Source: an uncultured bacterium
GTDB taxonomy: Bacteria; Patescibacteriota; Minisyncoccia; Phycocordibacterales; UBA918
NCBI GenBank assembly: GCA_913050645.1
Contig: CAJXAG010000006.1
Location: forward strand, 1-29,738
Reading direction: 5' to 3'
DNA length: 29,738 nt
The position numbers and the translations under genes were made by a program. The notes below the pieces were generated by a model. The model was not told where the DNA came from, did not search any database, and worked only from the letters and a program-made list of their open reading frames with translations. This document shows positions 1 through 8,290 of this stretch, one piece after another. The number at the start of each line of letters is the position of its first letter. The first letter of the stretch is position 1.

Positions 1-127
1 GACCAAAGGGAGAATATGCCTAAAAGGTGTACAGTTCCTGTAAGGAAGCAATCCAAATCGTTTACAACTGAAGTACGGCTTTCTCGCTATATTTTAATTA
101 GCATAGTACCAATTTAAATACAAAATA

Positions 128-156
128 TTGACAATAGTATAAAAACATGCTATTAT
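128..156 (+). promoter_or_regulatory. Sigma-70-type promoter of the 69-aa gene
   Basis: TTGACA at 128-133, a 17-base spacer and TATTAT at 151-156. This is the most canonical promoter in the window. Transcription would start near 163, leaving a leader of about 41 bases before the ATG at 204. Confidence 0.75.
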
Positions 157-172
157 AAAAAGAAGACCTGGG

Positions 173-203
173 GGGATTTCTTAAATAAAGAGGCAGGAAT
201 CCC
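173..203 (+). promoter_or_regulatory. Leader hairpin ending at the start codon
   Basis: GGGATTTC (173-180) pairs with GGAATCCC (196-203), eight pairs with one G-U. The 3' arm ends one base before the ATG, and the loop carries the likely Shine-Dalgarno AAGAGG (188-193). It could limit ribosome access. GGAATCCC is also perfectly complementary to GGGATTCC (434-441) in the terminator loop of the same transcript. Function is inferred only. Confidence 0.45.
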
Positions 204-413
204 ATGTTCAACAAATCCAAAACAAAAAAGTTTTTCTTTCAAGCTGGACTCGCGCTGAGTGCCACGTTGACCGCGGCGTTCGTATTCTTCGGTTTCATCA
301 ATACCGACGTGATCGAACGTGCAGAAGCGCGAAGCTACATCAGCGTTGCTGAGCACGTATACATGCAAGAGCGCATCAACGAACTGGTGGCACAGGCAAT
401 GGAAGCAGAATGA
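204..413 (+). CDS. Small membrane or secreted protein, unknown function
   Basis: 69 aa. The N-terminus is basic and lysine-rich (residues 3-10), followed by one hydrophobic segment at about 12-33 ending near an AEAR sequence. The short C-terminal part (about 40-69) looks like an amphipathic helix rich in Glu and Ala. It could be an anchored peptide or a signal peptide plus a short mature peptide. The ATG is supported by the strong promoter (128-156), the leader and a Shine-Dalgarno-like AAGAGG. It is monocistronic: a terminator follows 10 bases after the stop, and the pilus operon has its own -10 box downstream. I do not recognise the family. The strong promoter suggests high expression. Confidence 0.65.
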   Translation: MFNKSKTKKFFFQAGLALSATLTAAFVFFGFINTDVIERAEARSYISVAEHVYMQERINELVAQAMEAE

Positions 414-422
414 AACACACTC

Positions 423-458
423 AAAGCGCCTGGGGGATTCCTCGGGCGCTTTTCTTTT
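423..458 (+). terminator. Intrinsic terminator after the 69-aa gene
   Basis: AAAGCGCC (423-430) pairs with GGCGCTTT (445-452), followed by TTCTTTTAT. The loop contains GGGGGATTCC, complementary to the bases just before the start codon of the same gene. Confidence 0.75.
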
Positions 459-467
459 ATCGTACGT

Positions 468-473
468 TATAAT
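468..473 (+). promoter_or_regulatory. Probable -10 box of the pilus operon
   Basis: A perfect TATAAT follows the preceding terminator. No clear -35 is visible because that position overlaps the terminator stem. The predicted leader is about 40 bases and has no Shine-Dalgarno site. Confidence 0.5.
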
Positions 474-518
474 GAAGAGCAAGAACATACGGGATGTTTC
501 ACTGTTCTATTGTTTTTT

Positions 519-2273
519 ATGCGTATTCAAGATGATCAACTCAAGCGATTTGTTTCCGATGCCGGTTTGGTTCCAAAAAAGGACTTAACTGCTGCAGAAA
601 AAGTTGCAAAAGAAGAGAAGCGAACGCTTGCCGAAGCACTTATTGCAGGTGGCTATATGACTGAGGACGACTTGCGTCGTGTTGAGTCATACGTGCTTGG
701 GGTACCTTTTGTGTCACTGAAGGATGAAAAGATTAACTTCGATATTCTTTCGCTTATTCCTGAGCCCGTGGCGCGCAATCATAATATTATTGCGTTTAAA
801 AAGAACGACGTTTCACTTGAAGTAGCGATGCTCGACACCGCGGACCTTCCTGCAATTGACTTCATCAAAAAGAAGGTGGGACTGAAGATCTTGCCACGTC
901 TTACCGACACAGAGTCAATGCGATATGCACTCCAGCAGTATCAAAAAACTTTGAAAGATGAATTTGGTGACATTATTGCAAAAGAATCTTCAGCTCTGAA
1001 GGTTATCGCTGAAGAGGGAGGAGATGAAGCCAGTGAGGAAGATCTCAAAAAGATGGCTGAGGATCTTCCCGTGGTGCGTATCGTAGATACGTTATTGCGA
1101 CACGCAATCATTCAAGGTGCGTCAGATATTCATATTGAACCAATGGAAGAGGAAGTGCTTGTGCGGTATCGCATCGACGGTATTTTGCATGACGCGATGA
1201 CGTTACCTAAACACGCGTCGAATACGATTGCAGCACGTTTGAAAGTACTTTCTAATCTCAAACTCGATGAGAAACGCTTACCGCAGGACGGACGCTTTAA
1301 GATGGAAATGGACGGACAGAAGGTTTCGTTTCGTGTGTCAGTGCTGCCTATTTTCTACGGAGAGAAGATCGTGATGCGTCTGTTGCGTGAAAACCGCTCT
1401 GGCTTTTCACTGGAAGGGATGGGATTTCATGGCTCAACACTCGAACGTGTACAAGGTGCCATGAAGCAAACAACAGGTATTATTCTGGTGACGGGCCCAA
1501 CAGGTTCGGGTAAGACCACGACGTTGTATACGATTCTTGATCTCCTCAATACACCAGAGGTGAATATCTCCACGATTGAAGATCCGATTGAGTACCAGAT
1601 GCCACGAATCAATCAGACGCAGGTTAAGTCGGAGATTGGCTTTACGTTTTCTTCAGGGTTGCGGTCACTGATGCGACAAGATCCGGACATTATTATGGTT
1701 GGTGAGATTCGTGACCAGGAGACAGCAAGTCTGGCGATTAACGCGGCGCTTACTGGTCACTTGGTGCTTGCAACGGTGCATACAAACTCAGCGGCGGGCA
1801 CGATTGCCCGTTTGGTGGATATGGGCGTTGAATCATTTTTGATGGTATCAACACTTCGTGTGGCTATTGGACAGCGATTGGTGCGTCGTGTGAAAGAAGA
1901 TATGCGCGAACCGTATACACTTTCAAGTAATGAGCGTGCTGAGCTCTCAAAGCATGCTGACCTTGATCGGATTCTTGAGGCGATGAAGGAGGAGAACATT
2001 ATTAAGAGCAATGCAACATGGAACAGCGTACCGTTTTATCATGTAAAGGAGGGTCCAAACGGAGATGATGGCTACAAAGGACGTGCAGGTATCCACGAGG
2101 TGCTCCCTGTTTCTGATGCAATGAAAGAGATGGTGATGTCGAGCGCGACTGCTGACCAGATTGAAGAGCAGGCACGAAAAGAAGGGATGCTTACGATGCT
2201 TGAGGACGGTATTTATAAGGCAGCGCGTGGTATAACAACCATTGAAGAAGTACTTCGTGTAATTAACGAATAA
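519..2273 (+). CDS. pilB: PilB/GspE-type pilus assembly ATPase
   Basis: 584 aa from the ATG at 519; a TTG three codons upstream (510) is a weaker alternative. This is the cytoplasmic hexameric ATPase that powers pilin polymerisation in type IV pili. The N-terminal 150 residues resemble the MshEN domain of GspE/PilB. The ATPase core carries Walker A GPTGSGKT at about 326-333, the Asp-box region, Walker B with DIIMVGEIRD at about 390-399, and the His-box TGHLVLATVHT. The four-cysteine zinc site found in many GspE/PilB proteins is not evident. It is the first gene of a five-gene operon and ends 1 base before pilC. PilT is the alternative within this superfamily, but the N-terminal domain and the adjacent pilC favour PilB. 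Confidence 0.95.
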   Translation: MRIQDDQLKRFVSDAGLVPKKDLTAAEKVAKEEKRTLAEALIAGGYMTEDDLRRVESYVLGVPFVSLKDEKINFDILSLIPEPVARNHNIIAFKKNDVSLEVAMLDTADLPAIDFIKKKVGLKILPRLTDTESMRYALQQYQKTLKDEFGDIIAKESSALKVIAEEGGDEASEEDLKKMAEDLPVVRIVDTLLRHAIIQGASDIHIEPMEEEVLVRYRIDGILHDAMTLPKHASNTIAARLKVLSNLKLDEKRLPQDGRFKMEMDGQKVSFRVSVLPIFYGEKIVMRLLRENRSGFSLEGMGFHGSTLERVQGAMKQTTGIILVTGPTGSGKTTTLYTILDLLNTPEVNISTIEDPIEYQMPRINQTQVKSEIGFTFSSGLRSLMRQDPDIIMVGEIRDQETASLAINAALTGHLVLATVHTNSAAGTIARLVDMGVESFLMVSTLRVAIGQRLVRRVKEDMREPYTLSSNERAELSKHADLDRILEAMKEENIIKSNATWNSVPFYHVKEGPNGDDGYKGRAGIHEVLPVSDAMKEMVMSSATADQIEEQARKEGMLTMLEDGIYKAARGITTIEEVLRVINE

Positions 2274-2274
2274 T

Positions 2275-3498
2275 ATGCAGTTTACCTATACCGGAGAGGA
2301 CAAAGACGGCAACAGTGTAACAAAGACTGTTGAAGCGACTGATCGTTTTGCCGTGTATGAGGCGGCACGTGTTGCAGGGCATGTGGTCAGTTCAGTGTCT
2401 GAAAAGAAGCAGTTTGATCTTAGTATGATCCTCGATATGGAGAAGATCAACTACAAGCTCAGTCGTGTGAAGCAGGACGAGTTAGTGATGGTGACACGTA
2501 ACCTTGGTTCAATGCTTGTTGCAGGTTTGGCACTGTCTCGTGCACTTTCGGTGATTGAACGTCAGAGTAAGAACCCACGCTTGAAAGGGATCGTGACTGA
2601 CGTTGTAAATGAAGTGAATAAGGGAAAGACCTTTGGTGAAGCGATTGCAAAGTATCCAAAAACGTTTAACGATTTGTATGTTGCCATGGTGCGTGCTGGT
2701 GAGGAAAGTGGGCAGATGGCAGACACACTCCGAACACTCAGTGTGCAAATGGAACGGTCGTCTTCACTGAAGAAGAAGATTAAAGGGGCCATGATTTACC
2801 CTGCAATTGTGATCACTATCTTGATTATTATTGGGATACTGATGATGATTTTCGTGATGCCTTCAATTACGGGAACATTTAAAGAATTGGACGTTGATCT
2901 TCCTGTGACTACACAGGTACTTATGGGGGTGAGTGATTTTATGGCTGCAAATGCATTGTTGTCAATTGCAGGCATATTTGTATTCTTTGGGGGAGTGGTT
3001 GCTGCACTACGTACTGGTCCAGGGAAAAGGGTTTCTTCGTGGATTATCCCAAGGTTGCCGATTGTGGGGAAGATGGCGAAAGAAACAAACGCTGCTCGAA
3101 CCGCCCGAACACTTTCCTCACTCCTCTCTTCTGGTGTCGATATTATTCGCACACTTGAGATTACTCGTGACGTAGTACAGAACTATTACTACAAACAGAT
3201 TATTGATGATGCAGCAAAACGTGTAGAAAAGGGAACTCCGCTCTCGGAAGTGTTTATTGAACGTGATGATCTCTATCCTGTATTGGTTGGTGAGATGATT
3301 TTGGTTGGTGAAGAGACAGGTAATATCGCAAAAATGCTGGGTGAACTTGCAGTATTTTACGAGACTGAGGTGGAGCAAAAAACAAAGGACCTGTCAACGA
3401 TTATCGAACCGCTGTTGATGGTAGTGATTGGAGGGACTGTTGGATTCTTTGCGCTTGCGATGATTGCACCGATTTACTCAATTAGTAATAGCATCTAG
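2275..3498 (+). CDS. pilC: PilC/GspF-type inner-membrane platform protein
   Basis: 407 aa, normal for the family. It is the polytopic membrane protein that couples the PilB motor to pilin assembly. Two GspF domains are visible. The first runs from about residue 68 to 190 and ends in a transmembrane segment; the second runs from about 270 to 395 and ends in another (LLMVVIGGTVGFFALAM). A further hydrophobic segment lies near 225-245. The repeated GEESG/GEETGN motif, one copy per GspF domain, is present. Its ATG sits 1 base after the pilB stop, and its TAG overlaps a possible GTG start of the next gene, so translation is probably coupled. Confidence 0.94.
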   Translation: MQFTYTGEDKDGNSVTKTVEATDRFAVYEAARVAGHVVSSVSEKKQFDLSMILDMEKINYKLSRVKQDELVMVTRNLGSMLVAGLALSRALSVIERQSKNPRLKGIVTDVVNEVNKGKTFGEAIAKYPKTFNDLYVAMVRAGEESGQMADTLRTLSVQMERSSSLKKKIKGAMIYPAIVITILIIIGILMMIFVMPSITGTFKELDVDLPVTTQVLMGVSDFMAANALLSIAGIFVFFGGVVAALRTGPGKRVSSWIIPRLPIVGKMAKETNAARTARTLSSLLSSGVDIIRTLEITRDVVQNYYYKQIIDDAAKRVEKGTPLSEVFIERDDLYPVLVGEMILVGEETGNIAKMLGELAVFYETEVEQKTKDLSTIIEPLLMVVIGGTVGFFALAMIAPIYSISNSI

Positions 3499-3506
3499 TG
3501 TGCATC

Positions 3507-5282
3507 ATGATAGTTATAGGGGGAAAGGGACGCCAAGTATACAAAAGGTTTATTTTTAGCGGTGGACTTTCCTTTGTTGAGTTGATCATCACAATTGCAG
3601 TCTTCACACTTATTTTTTCAGCATTGTTCGCTGGTGTGAATGCAACAACAAAGTTGGTCGGTGTTTCAAAAGCGAAAGCGGGGGCACTTTCGCTGATGGT
3701 AAACCGCATGGAATACATTCGGTCACTTCCGTATAACGATATAGGGACTGTTTCAGGTGTTCCTTCAGGAAATATTCCTCAGTTGCGTACAACGACACTT
3801 AATGGTGTGACCTACACAGAACGTGTGCTCGTGCAGTATGTTGATGATGCTGCTGATGGTGTTGGTGGTGCTGACGGCAACGGCATCTTGGCAGATTACA
3901 AACAGATAAAAGTTGAATACACATGGAGTGTGCGGGGGATGGCTGACAGCAACGCAATTGTTTCTAGTGTTGTGCCTCAAGGTATTGAAACGACTGCCGG
4001 TGGTGGCACGATTCGAGTAAATGTGTTTGATGCAAATGTACTTCCTGTTTCTGGTGCAGAAGTTCGCTTTGTAAACAATACCGCAGCTCCCGCAATTGAT
4101 ACTATTCGCTATACAGATCCGTCAGGTGTGGTGTATCTTTCAGGAGCACCAGCGGTTGCTAACTATGAAATTATAGTAACGGACAGTGGATACTCAACAG
4201 ATGGTACGTACACTGCAAGTACAACAAACCCAAACCCGATAACACCGCCCATTGCGGTACTTGAGAGTCAGATTTCAACGATGAACTTTCAGATTGATCA
4301 GCTCAGCGATCTCACTATCTACACGTACGCACCCGCAACTTATAATGAGTATTTTGACACCTTTTCTGATGCAAGCGGTCTCTTTGCACAAGCGAGTACA
4401 ACGGTTAATAGCGGGAGCTTGCTCCTAACTGATACACTTGGTGTGTATGATGCTTTTGGAACTGCCACGAGTGCAAGTACGACTCCTGCGAGTATTGATT
4501 CATGGTATGCGCTTAACTATGCAGCAAGTACCTCAGCCTCAACTACTGTACGTGTATTTGTGTTGTATGACAATGCGGGTACGCTGATGCGTATTCCGAA
4601 CGCTGATTTACCAGGGAATAGTGTGGGCTTCACCAGTAGTCCAGTAGATCTGTCTGAGTTGGATCTTAGTACGTACGGTACGCTTGCGTTAGCAACTTCG
4701 TTGGATACTACTGATACTGCGTATACGCCGCAGATACATTGGTGGGAACTGCGTTATATAGAAGCGCAAGCCGCTATTTCTGGGGTGCAGCTTGCTATTG
4801 AGGGAGATAAGAGTATTGGTACCGATGGAGGAGGGCAAGATGTATTGAAATACGCTGATACAGGAACAACTGATGCAAACGGTGTGTGGGATCAGTCAGA
4901 TATAGAATATGACATTTACGATGTGTCAATGCTCAGCGGCGGATACGATGTATATGAAATGTGTCCTGCTTCACCTTTGGTTTTGGATCCTGCAGTCACC
5001 GAAGAAATGTCTATCGTGCTCGGTGCGGCAGCAGGAAATATGCTGCGTGTGAATGTGACAGAAACTGACGGTACACCAATTCCTGATGCTTCAGTTCGTT
5101 TACAGAACACCGGAGTCGACGAGCTTTCCGTGACATCACTGTGCGGACAAACATACTTTGGAACAGGTCTGTATGCAGACGATGATTATTTGCTTACGGT
5201 TTCGGCAGGTGGATTTACCACAGAGGTGATAGCAAGTACAACTGTCAGTAGTGATAGTAGTGTTAGCGTTATACTTAATTAG
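3507..5282 (+). CDS. Long prepilin-like protein with carboxypeptidase-regulatory-like domains
   Basis: 591 aa from ATG 3507; a GTG at 3498 overlapping the pilC stop is also possible. The N-terminus has a class III/type IV prepilin signal: basic leader, cleavage G20|L21, Glu at +5 (SFVELIITIAVF), then a hydrophobic helix. Instead of a short pilin body it has two segments that look like carboxypeptidase-regulatory-like beta-sandwich domains, at about 165-235 and 509-590. Each begins with an I/LRVNV strand followed by a P.SGA.V or P.PDASV turn. A Ser/Thr/Ala-rich region lies between them. Inference: a minor pilin or tip adhesin rather than the major subunit. It lies in the pilus operon, 2 bases before the next gene. 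Confidence 0.8.
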   Translation: MIVIGGKGRQVYKRFIFSGGLSFVELIITIAVFTLIFSALFAGVNATTKLVGVSKAKAGALSLMVNRMEYIRSLPYNDIGTVSGVPSGNIPQLRTTTLNGVTYTERVLVQYVDDAADGVGGADGNGILADYKQIKVEYTWSVRGMADSNAIVSSVVPQGIETTAGGGTIRVNVFDANVLPVSGAEVRFVNNTAAPAIDTIRYTDPSGVVYLSGAPAVANYEIIVTDSGYSTDGTYTASTTNPNPITPPIAVLESQISTMNFQIDQLSDLTIYTYAPATYNEYFDTFSDASGLFAQASTTVNSGSLLLTDTLGVYDAFGTATSASTTPASIDSWYALNYAASTSASTTVRVFVLYDNAGTLMRIPNADLPGNSVGFTSSPVDLSELDLSTYGTLALATSLDTTDTAYTPQIHWWELRYIEAQAAISGVQLAIEGDKSIGTDGGGQDVLKYADTGTTDANGVWDQSDIEYDIYDVSMLSGGYDVYEMCPASPLVLDPAVTEEMSIVLGAAAGNMLRVNVTETDGTPIPDASVRLQNTGVDELSVTSLCGQTYFGTGLYADDDYLLTVSAGGFTTEVIASTTVSSDSSVSVILN

Positions 5283-5284
5283 GT

Positions 5285-5899
5285 ATGAAAAGACGTACCG
5301 TACAGCACAAAAGGGGGATGACGCTGGTAGAGGTGTTAGTGGTCTCTGCAATTTTTACAATTGTGATGCAGGCGATTACTGTTGGAGTGATTGCAATGTA
5401 TAAAAGCAATGCGTACACGATCGCCCAATCGTACCAGGTGCAGTATGCGCGACAAGGTATCATTTCTATGGTGCGTGATATCCGCGAAATGACCTATGCT
5501 GATGACGGGACATTTCCGCTTGCACGCATGGAAGAGCATGTGATTGGTTTTTATAGTGATATTGATCGTGATAATAGTGTTGAGTATGTCGAGTATGAAG
5601 TTGCAGGCACAACACTGAGTAAGCGTATATACAACGCAACGGGTACACCCATTACGTACGATACTACGTCTGCAGATATCACACTGACTATTTCGGAATA
5701 TGTACAAAATATCAACCAAGCAACTTCAACGTTTTATTATTTTGATACCTATGGGGACGTGGCAACAGCAATGACTAGGGTAACAGACGTGCGTTACATT
5801 GGGGTACAGTCAATCGTCAATGTTGATCCCGTTTTAGATCCTGGACAATTCATGTTGCGTGGAAGCGCAGCATTACGTAATGTAATGGACAATATATGA
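5285..5899 (+). CDS. Prepilin-like minor pilin, PilW/PulJ type
   Basis: 204 aa. It has a prepilin signal with KRG|MTLVEVLVVSAIF: cleavage after G11, Glu at +5, then one hydrophobic helix. The size and the C-terminal region, which lacks strong pilin-core signatures, fit the PulJ/PilW group of minor pseudopilins that prime assembly. It starts 2 bases after the long prepilin gene. Its TGA overlaps the next ATG (ATGA at 5896-5899), so translational coupling is likely. The assignment to PilW/PulJ rests on position and N-terminal features, not on a family-specific motif. Confidence 0.8.
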   Translation: MKRRTVQHKRGMTLVEVLVVSAIFTIVMQAITVGVIAMYKSNAYTIAQSYQVQYARQGIISMVRDIREMTYADDGTFPLARMEEHVIGFYSDIDRDNSVEYVEYEVAGTTLSKRIYNATGTPITYDTTSADITLTISEYVQNINQATSTFYYFDTYGDVATAMTRVTDVRYIGVQSIVNVDPVLDPGQFMLRGSAALRNVMDNI

Positions 5900-7320
5900 T
5901 TCCTTTTCAATTTCAAAAAAATAAAGGAGCTTTACTCATTCTCGTCATTGTGTTCGGGGCAGTATTCTTTGTTATTGCCGCTGGCTCTATGACCTATTTT
6001 GTGACACAGGTTCGTGTGCAGGAAGTGCGAGAACAACAAGCGCAGGCGCGGGAAATCGCGGAGGCAGGTCTCAATTACTATAAGTGGTACCTTGCACATA
6101 ATCCAGACGATGTGACTAACGGAACAGGGCTGCCTGGACCATACACACTCACGTATGATGATCCTGAGCTTGGTGCTATTGGAGAATATGCGCTTGCTAT
6201 TGCCAGCACTACATTTTGTGGAGAAGTAAGCTCTATAGAGATTACCTCAACGGGATACACATACGAAGATCCGTCTCGAACGGAAACAATCTATGCGCGG
6301 TATGCACGCCCGACGGTTGCTGAATATGCGTACATCATCAACTCCAGTGTGTGGGCGGGTAGCGATCGAACTATTGTTGGTCCATATCACTCTAACGGGG
6401 GTGTACGCATGGATGGAACAAACAACTCAACGGTGAGCTCTGGTCAGGAGACCTGGAATTGTACCAGTTCATACGGTTGTAGTCCGTCAGACTCGAATGC
6501 CGATGGGGTGGTAGGAGATGGTCCAAACTTTGATTTGTGGTCATTTCCGTCAACGCCAATTAACTTCACCGGTCTTACAGTAGATCTTGCGACGATGCGT
6601 GACCGAGCTGAAAATGGCGGAGGTATTTATATCCCCCCATCAGGCGACTACGGATACCGTGTTACGTTCCAAAGTGATGGAGATGTTGAGGTGCGTGTTG
6701 TGGATCGAACATATAACTATTGGGGGTACAGTTCAACTGATGGATGGAGTACAGAACGAAATGTCATTCGAGATGATGATCCGTATGCGACATATGCAAT
6801 CAACGAAACGTGCCCACTTATTTTTGTTGAAGACAAAGTCTGGCTTGAAGGTGAGATACCAACGAAAGTAACGATTGCAGCTGCTGATACGGACACACCG
6901 GGTGTGGATCCTACTATGATTCTCAATGGTGATATTACATACACTACTGCTTCATCAGGACTCCTAGCTATTGCTGAGGATAACATGTTGGTGGGATTGG
7001 CAGTCCCAAACGATATGGAACTTAATGGTATTTTTGTGGCACAAAATGGTCGTTTTGGTCGAAATCATTATCGAACATGGAGTTCGTATGATGTGCTTTC
7101 CATACATAACAGCTATGTGACACGAAATTCACTTACTATGAACGGCACGGTCGTTTCTAATGGTCGTGTGGGAACCAAATGGACTTCAGGCGGATCCTTC
7201 GTCTCTGGATTTAATACACGATATAATTCATATGATCGTGATTTGGTAAACAATCCGCCACCACTGGCACCAAACACTTCTGATGATTTCAAATTTGTTG
7301 AATGGCGTGAAGAGTATTAA
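5896..7320 (+). CDS. PilX/GspK-like pilus-associated protein with large extracellular region
   Basis: 474 aa. A short basic N-terminus precedes one hydrophobic helix (about 11-38). The G|ALLIL sequence resembles a prepilin site but has no Glu at +5, as in PilX/GspK-type pilus-tip components. A helical stretch follows (VREQQAQAREIAEAGLNYYK), typical of PilX N-terminal domains. The rest (about 85-474) is polar, rich in Gly/Asn/Tyr and beta-strand-like repeats, with a few Cys (for example CTSSYGC). Inference: a surface-exposed tip or adhesion component. It is the last gene of the pilus operon and is followed by a strong terminator at 7390. Confidence 0.75.
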   Translation: MIPFQFQKNKGALLILVIVFGAVFFVIAAGSMTYFVTQVRVQEVREQQAQAREIAEAGLNYYKWYLAHNPDDVTNGTGLPGPYTLTYDDPELGAIGEYALAIASTTFCGEVSSIEITSTGYTYEDPSRTETIYARYARPTVAEYAYIINSSVWAGSDRTIVGPYHSNGGVRMDGTNNSTVSSGQETWNCTSSYGCSPSDSNADGVVGDGPNFDLWSFPSTPINFTGLTVDLATMRDRAENGGGIYIPPSGDYGYRVTFQSDGDVEVRVVDRTYNYWGYSSTDGWSTERNVIRDDDPYATYAINETCPLIFVEDKVWLEGEIPTKVTIAAADTDTPGVDPTMILNGDITYTTASSGLLAIAEDNMLVGLAVPNDMELNGIFVAQNGRFGRNHYRTWSSYDVLSIHNSYVTRNSLTMNGTVVSNGRVGTKWTSGGSFVSGFNTRYNSYDRDLVNNPPPLAPNTSDDFKFVEWREEY

Positions 7321-7389
7321 CGCACACTTCATTGTACAGTGATCAGTGCACCTTGTAAGCATAGCTTTCTTTCTACACGCGCTCAAAAT

Positions 7390-7425
7390 AAAAAATACTC
7401 CAATCGATTGGAGTATTTTTTTGTT
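7390..7425 (+). terminator. Terminator of the pilus operon, perfect palindrome
   Basis: A 32-base perfect palindrome (7390-7421) centred on ATCGAT, with an A-rich 5' arm and a T run that extends to 7422. It could act on both strands. The 180-base gap 7321-7501 holds this terminator and the tpiA promoter; no other gene was seen there. Confidence 0.85.
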
Positions 7426-7483
7426 TCATGCAGTTGCGCGTTACACTTATTTCTCTGCGTACGCATGTGTATTTCTTTGCGCA

Positions 7484-7492
7484 TGCTACAAT
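7484..7492 (+). promoter_or_regulatory. Extended -10 of tpiA
   Basis: TGC-TACAAT, ending 9 bases before the tpiA ATG. The expected start of transcription (about 7499) would leave a leader of about 3 bases. No Shine-Dalgarno site is present. Confidence 0.65.
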
Positions 7493-7501
7493 TTTAGTAT
7501 C

Positions 7502-8290
7502 ATGGCTACAAAATCTCACACACCATTAATTGTCGGTAACTGGAAAATGAACCCAGCAACACTCGGTAAGGCACGTAAATTATTCCTTGATGTCCGAAAA
7601 GAGGTAGGGCGTAAAAAAATGGAGACGCAGGTCGCGGTCGCGCCACCCTTTCCATTTCTCTCTGAACTACAGCGACTTTCGCCGTCGCAACGTATTGGAT
7701 TGTCTGCGCAGGATGTGTATTTTGAAAGTATTGGTGCACATACTGGTGAGGTGTCATTGCCGATGCTTCGTAGTGTTGGTGTGAGTTCAGTGATTGTTGG
7801 ACATTCAGAGCGTCGAGCTGCGGGCGAGAGCGATGAAGAAATCTATAAAGATGTACAAGCAATTTTCAAAAGTAGTCTTACAGCGATTGTGTGTGTTGGA
7901 GAGCAGGTGCGTGATCAGCACGGTAACTACTTTAGTGTCGTCGAAGCACAACTACGTTCTGCAGTGCGTGATGTACCAAAAACAAAGCTAAAACAACTGG
8001 TTGTGGCGTATGAACCCGTATGGGCTATTGGTACTGGCGACCATGCAACACCAGAAGATGTACAAGAGATGAAATTATTTATACAAAAAATAATTGCCGA
8101 TGTATTTGATCGCAGTGCAATCAAGAAGGTTCGCGTGCTCTATGGCGGATCAGTAAAGGCAAAAAATGCTCAGGAGCTGCTGACTGTAGGGACGGTTGAT
8201 GGTTTTCTTATTGGTGGAGCGAGTCTCAAGGCTAAAGAGTTTGGAAAAATTGTTCACACAGCAGAAGCATATGCAAAAACTTCCGTTTAA
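7502..8290 (+). CDS. tpiA: Triosephosphate isomerase
   Basis: 262 aa, the usual family length. It interconverts dihydroxyacetone phosphate and glyceraldehyde 3-phosphate in glycolysis, in the cytoplasm. Visible catalytic features are GNWKMN (N13, K15), the GHSERR motif with the catalytic His at about 101, YEPVWAIGTG with the catalytic Glu at about 171 and the flexible loop just after it, and the phosphate-binding YGGSV. The frame is open upstream to 7346, but ATG 7502 fits the family N-terminus and sits 9 bases after an extended -10 box, whereas the longer start would lie upstream of the operon terminator. It overlaps pgk by 20 bases. Confidence 0.96.
   Translation: MATKSHTPLIVGNWKMNPATLGKARKLFLDVRKEVGRKKMETQVAVAPPFPFLSELQRLSPSQRIGLSAQDVYFESIGAHTGEVSLPMLRSVGVSSVIVGHSERRAAGESDEEIYKDVQAIFKSSLTAIVCVGEQVRDQHGNYFSVVEAQLRSAVRDVPKTKLKQLVVAYEPVWAIGTGDHATPEDVQEMKLFIQKIIADVFDRSAIKKVRVLYGGSVKAKNAQELLTVGTVDGFLIGGASLKAKEFGKIVHTAEAYAKTSV

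Noticed and set aside
1..117. Frame open from the window start to a stop at 115-117 (possible gene tail, or a short gene from ATG 16)
   Set aside because: Only 38 codons, no recognisable motif, and another frame stops nearby. It could be the end of an upstream gene but cannot be supported.
153..488. Minus-strand 111-codon frame
   Set aside because: It is antisense to the 69-aa gene, its promoter and terminator, and its sequence is low-complexity Phe/Cys-rich as expected of a shadow frame.
4880..5280. Possible tandem repeat relationship between the two domains of the long prepilin
   Set aside because: The two segments share a fold-like pattern only; there is no nucleotide-level repeat to report.
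7346..7501. N-terminal extension of triosephosphate isomerase
   Set aside because: It would run through a strong terminator, and the family N-terminus begins at 7502 just after an extended -10.
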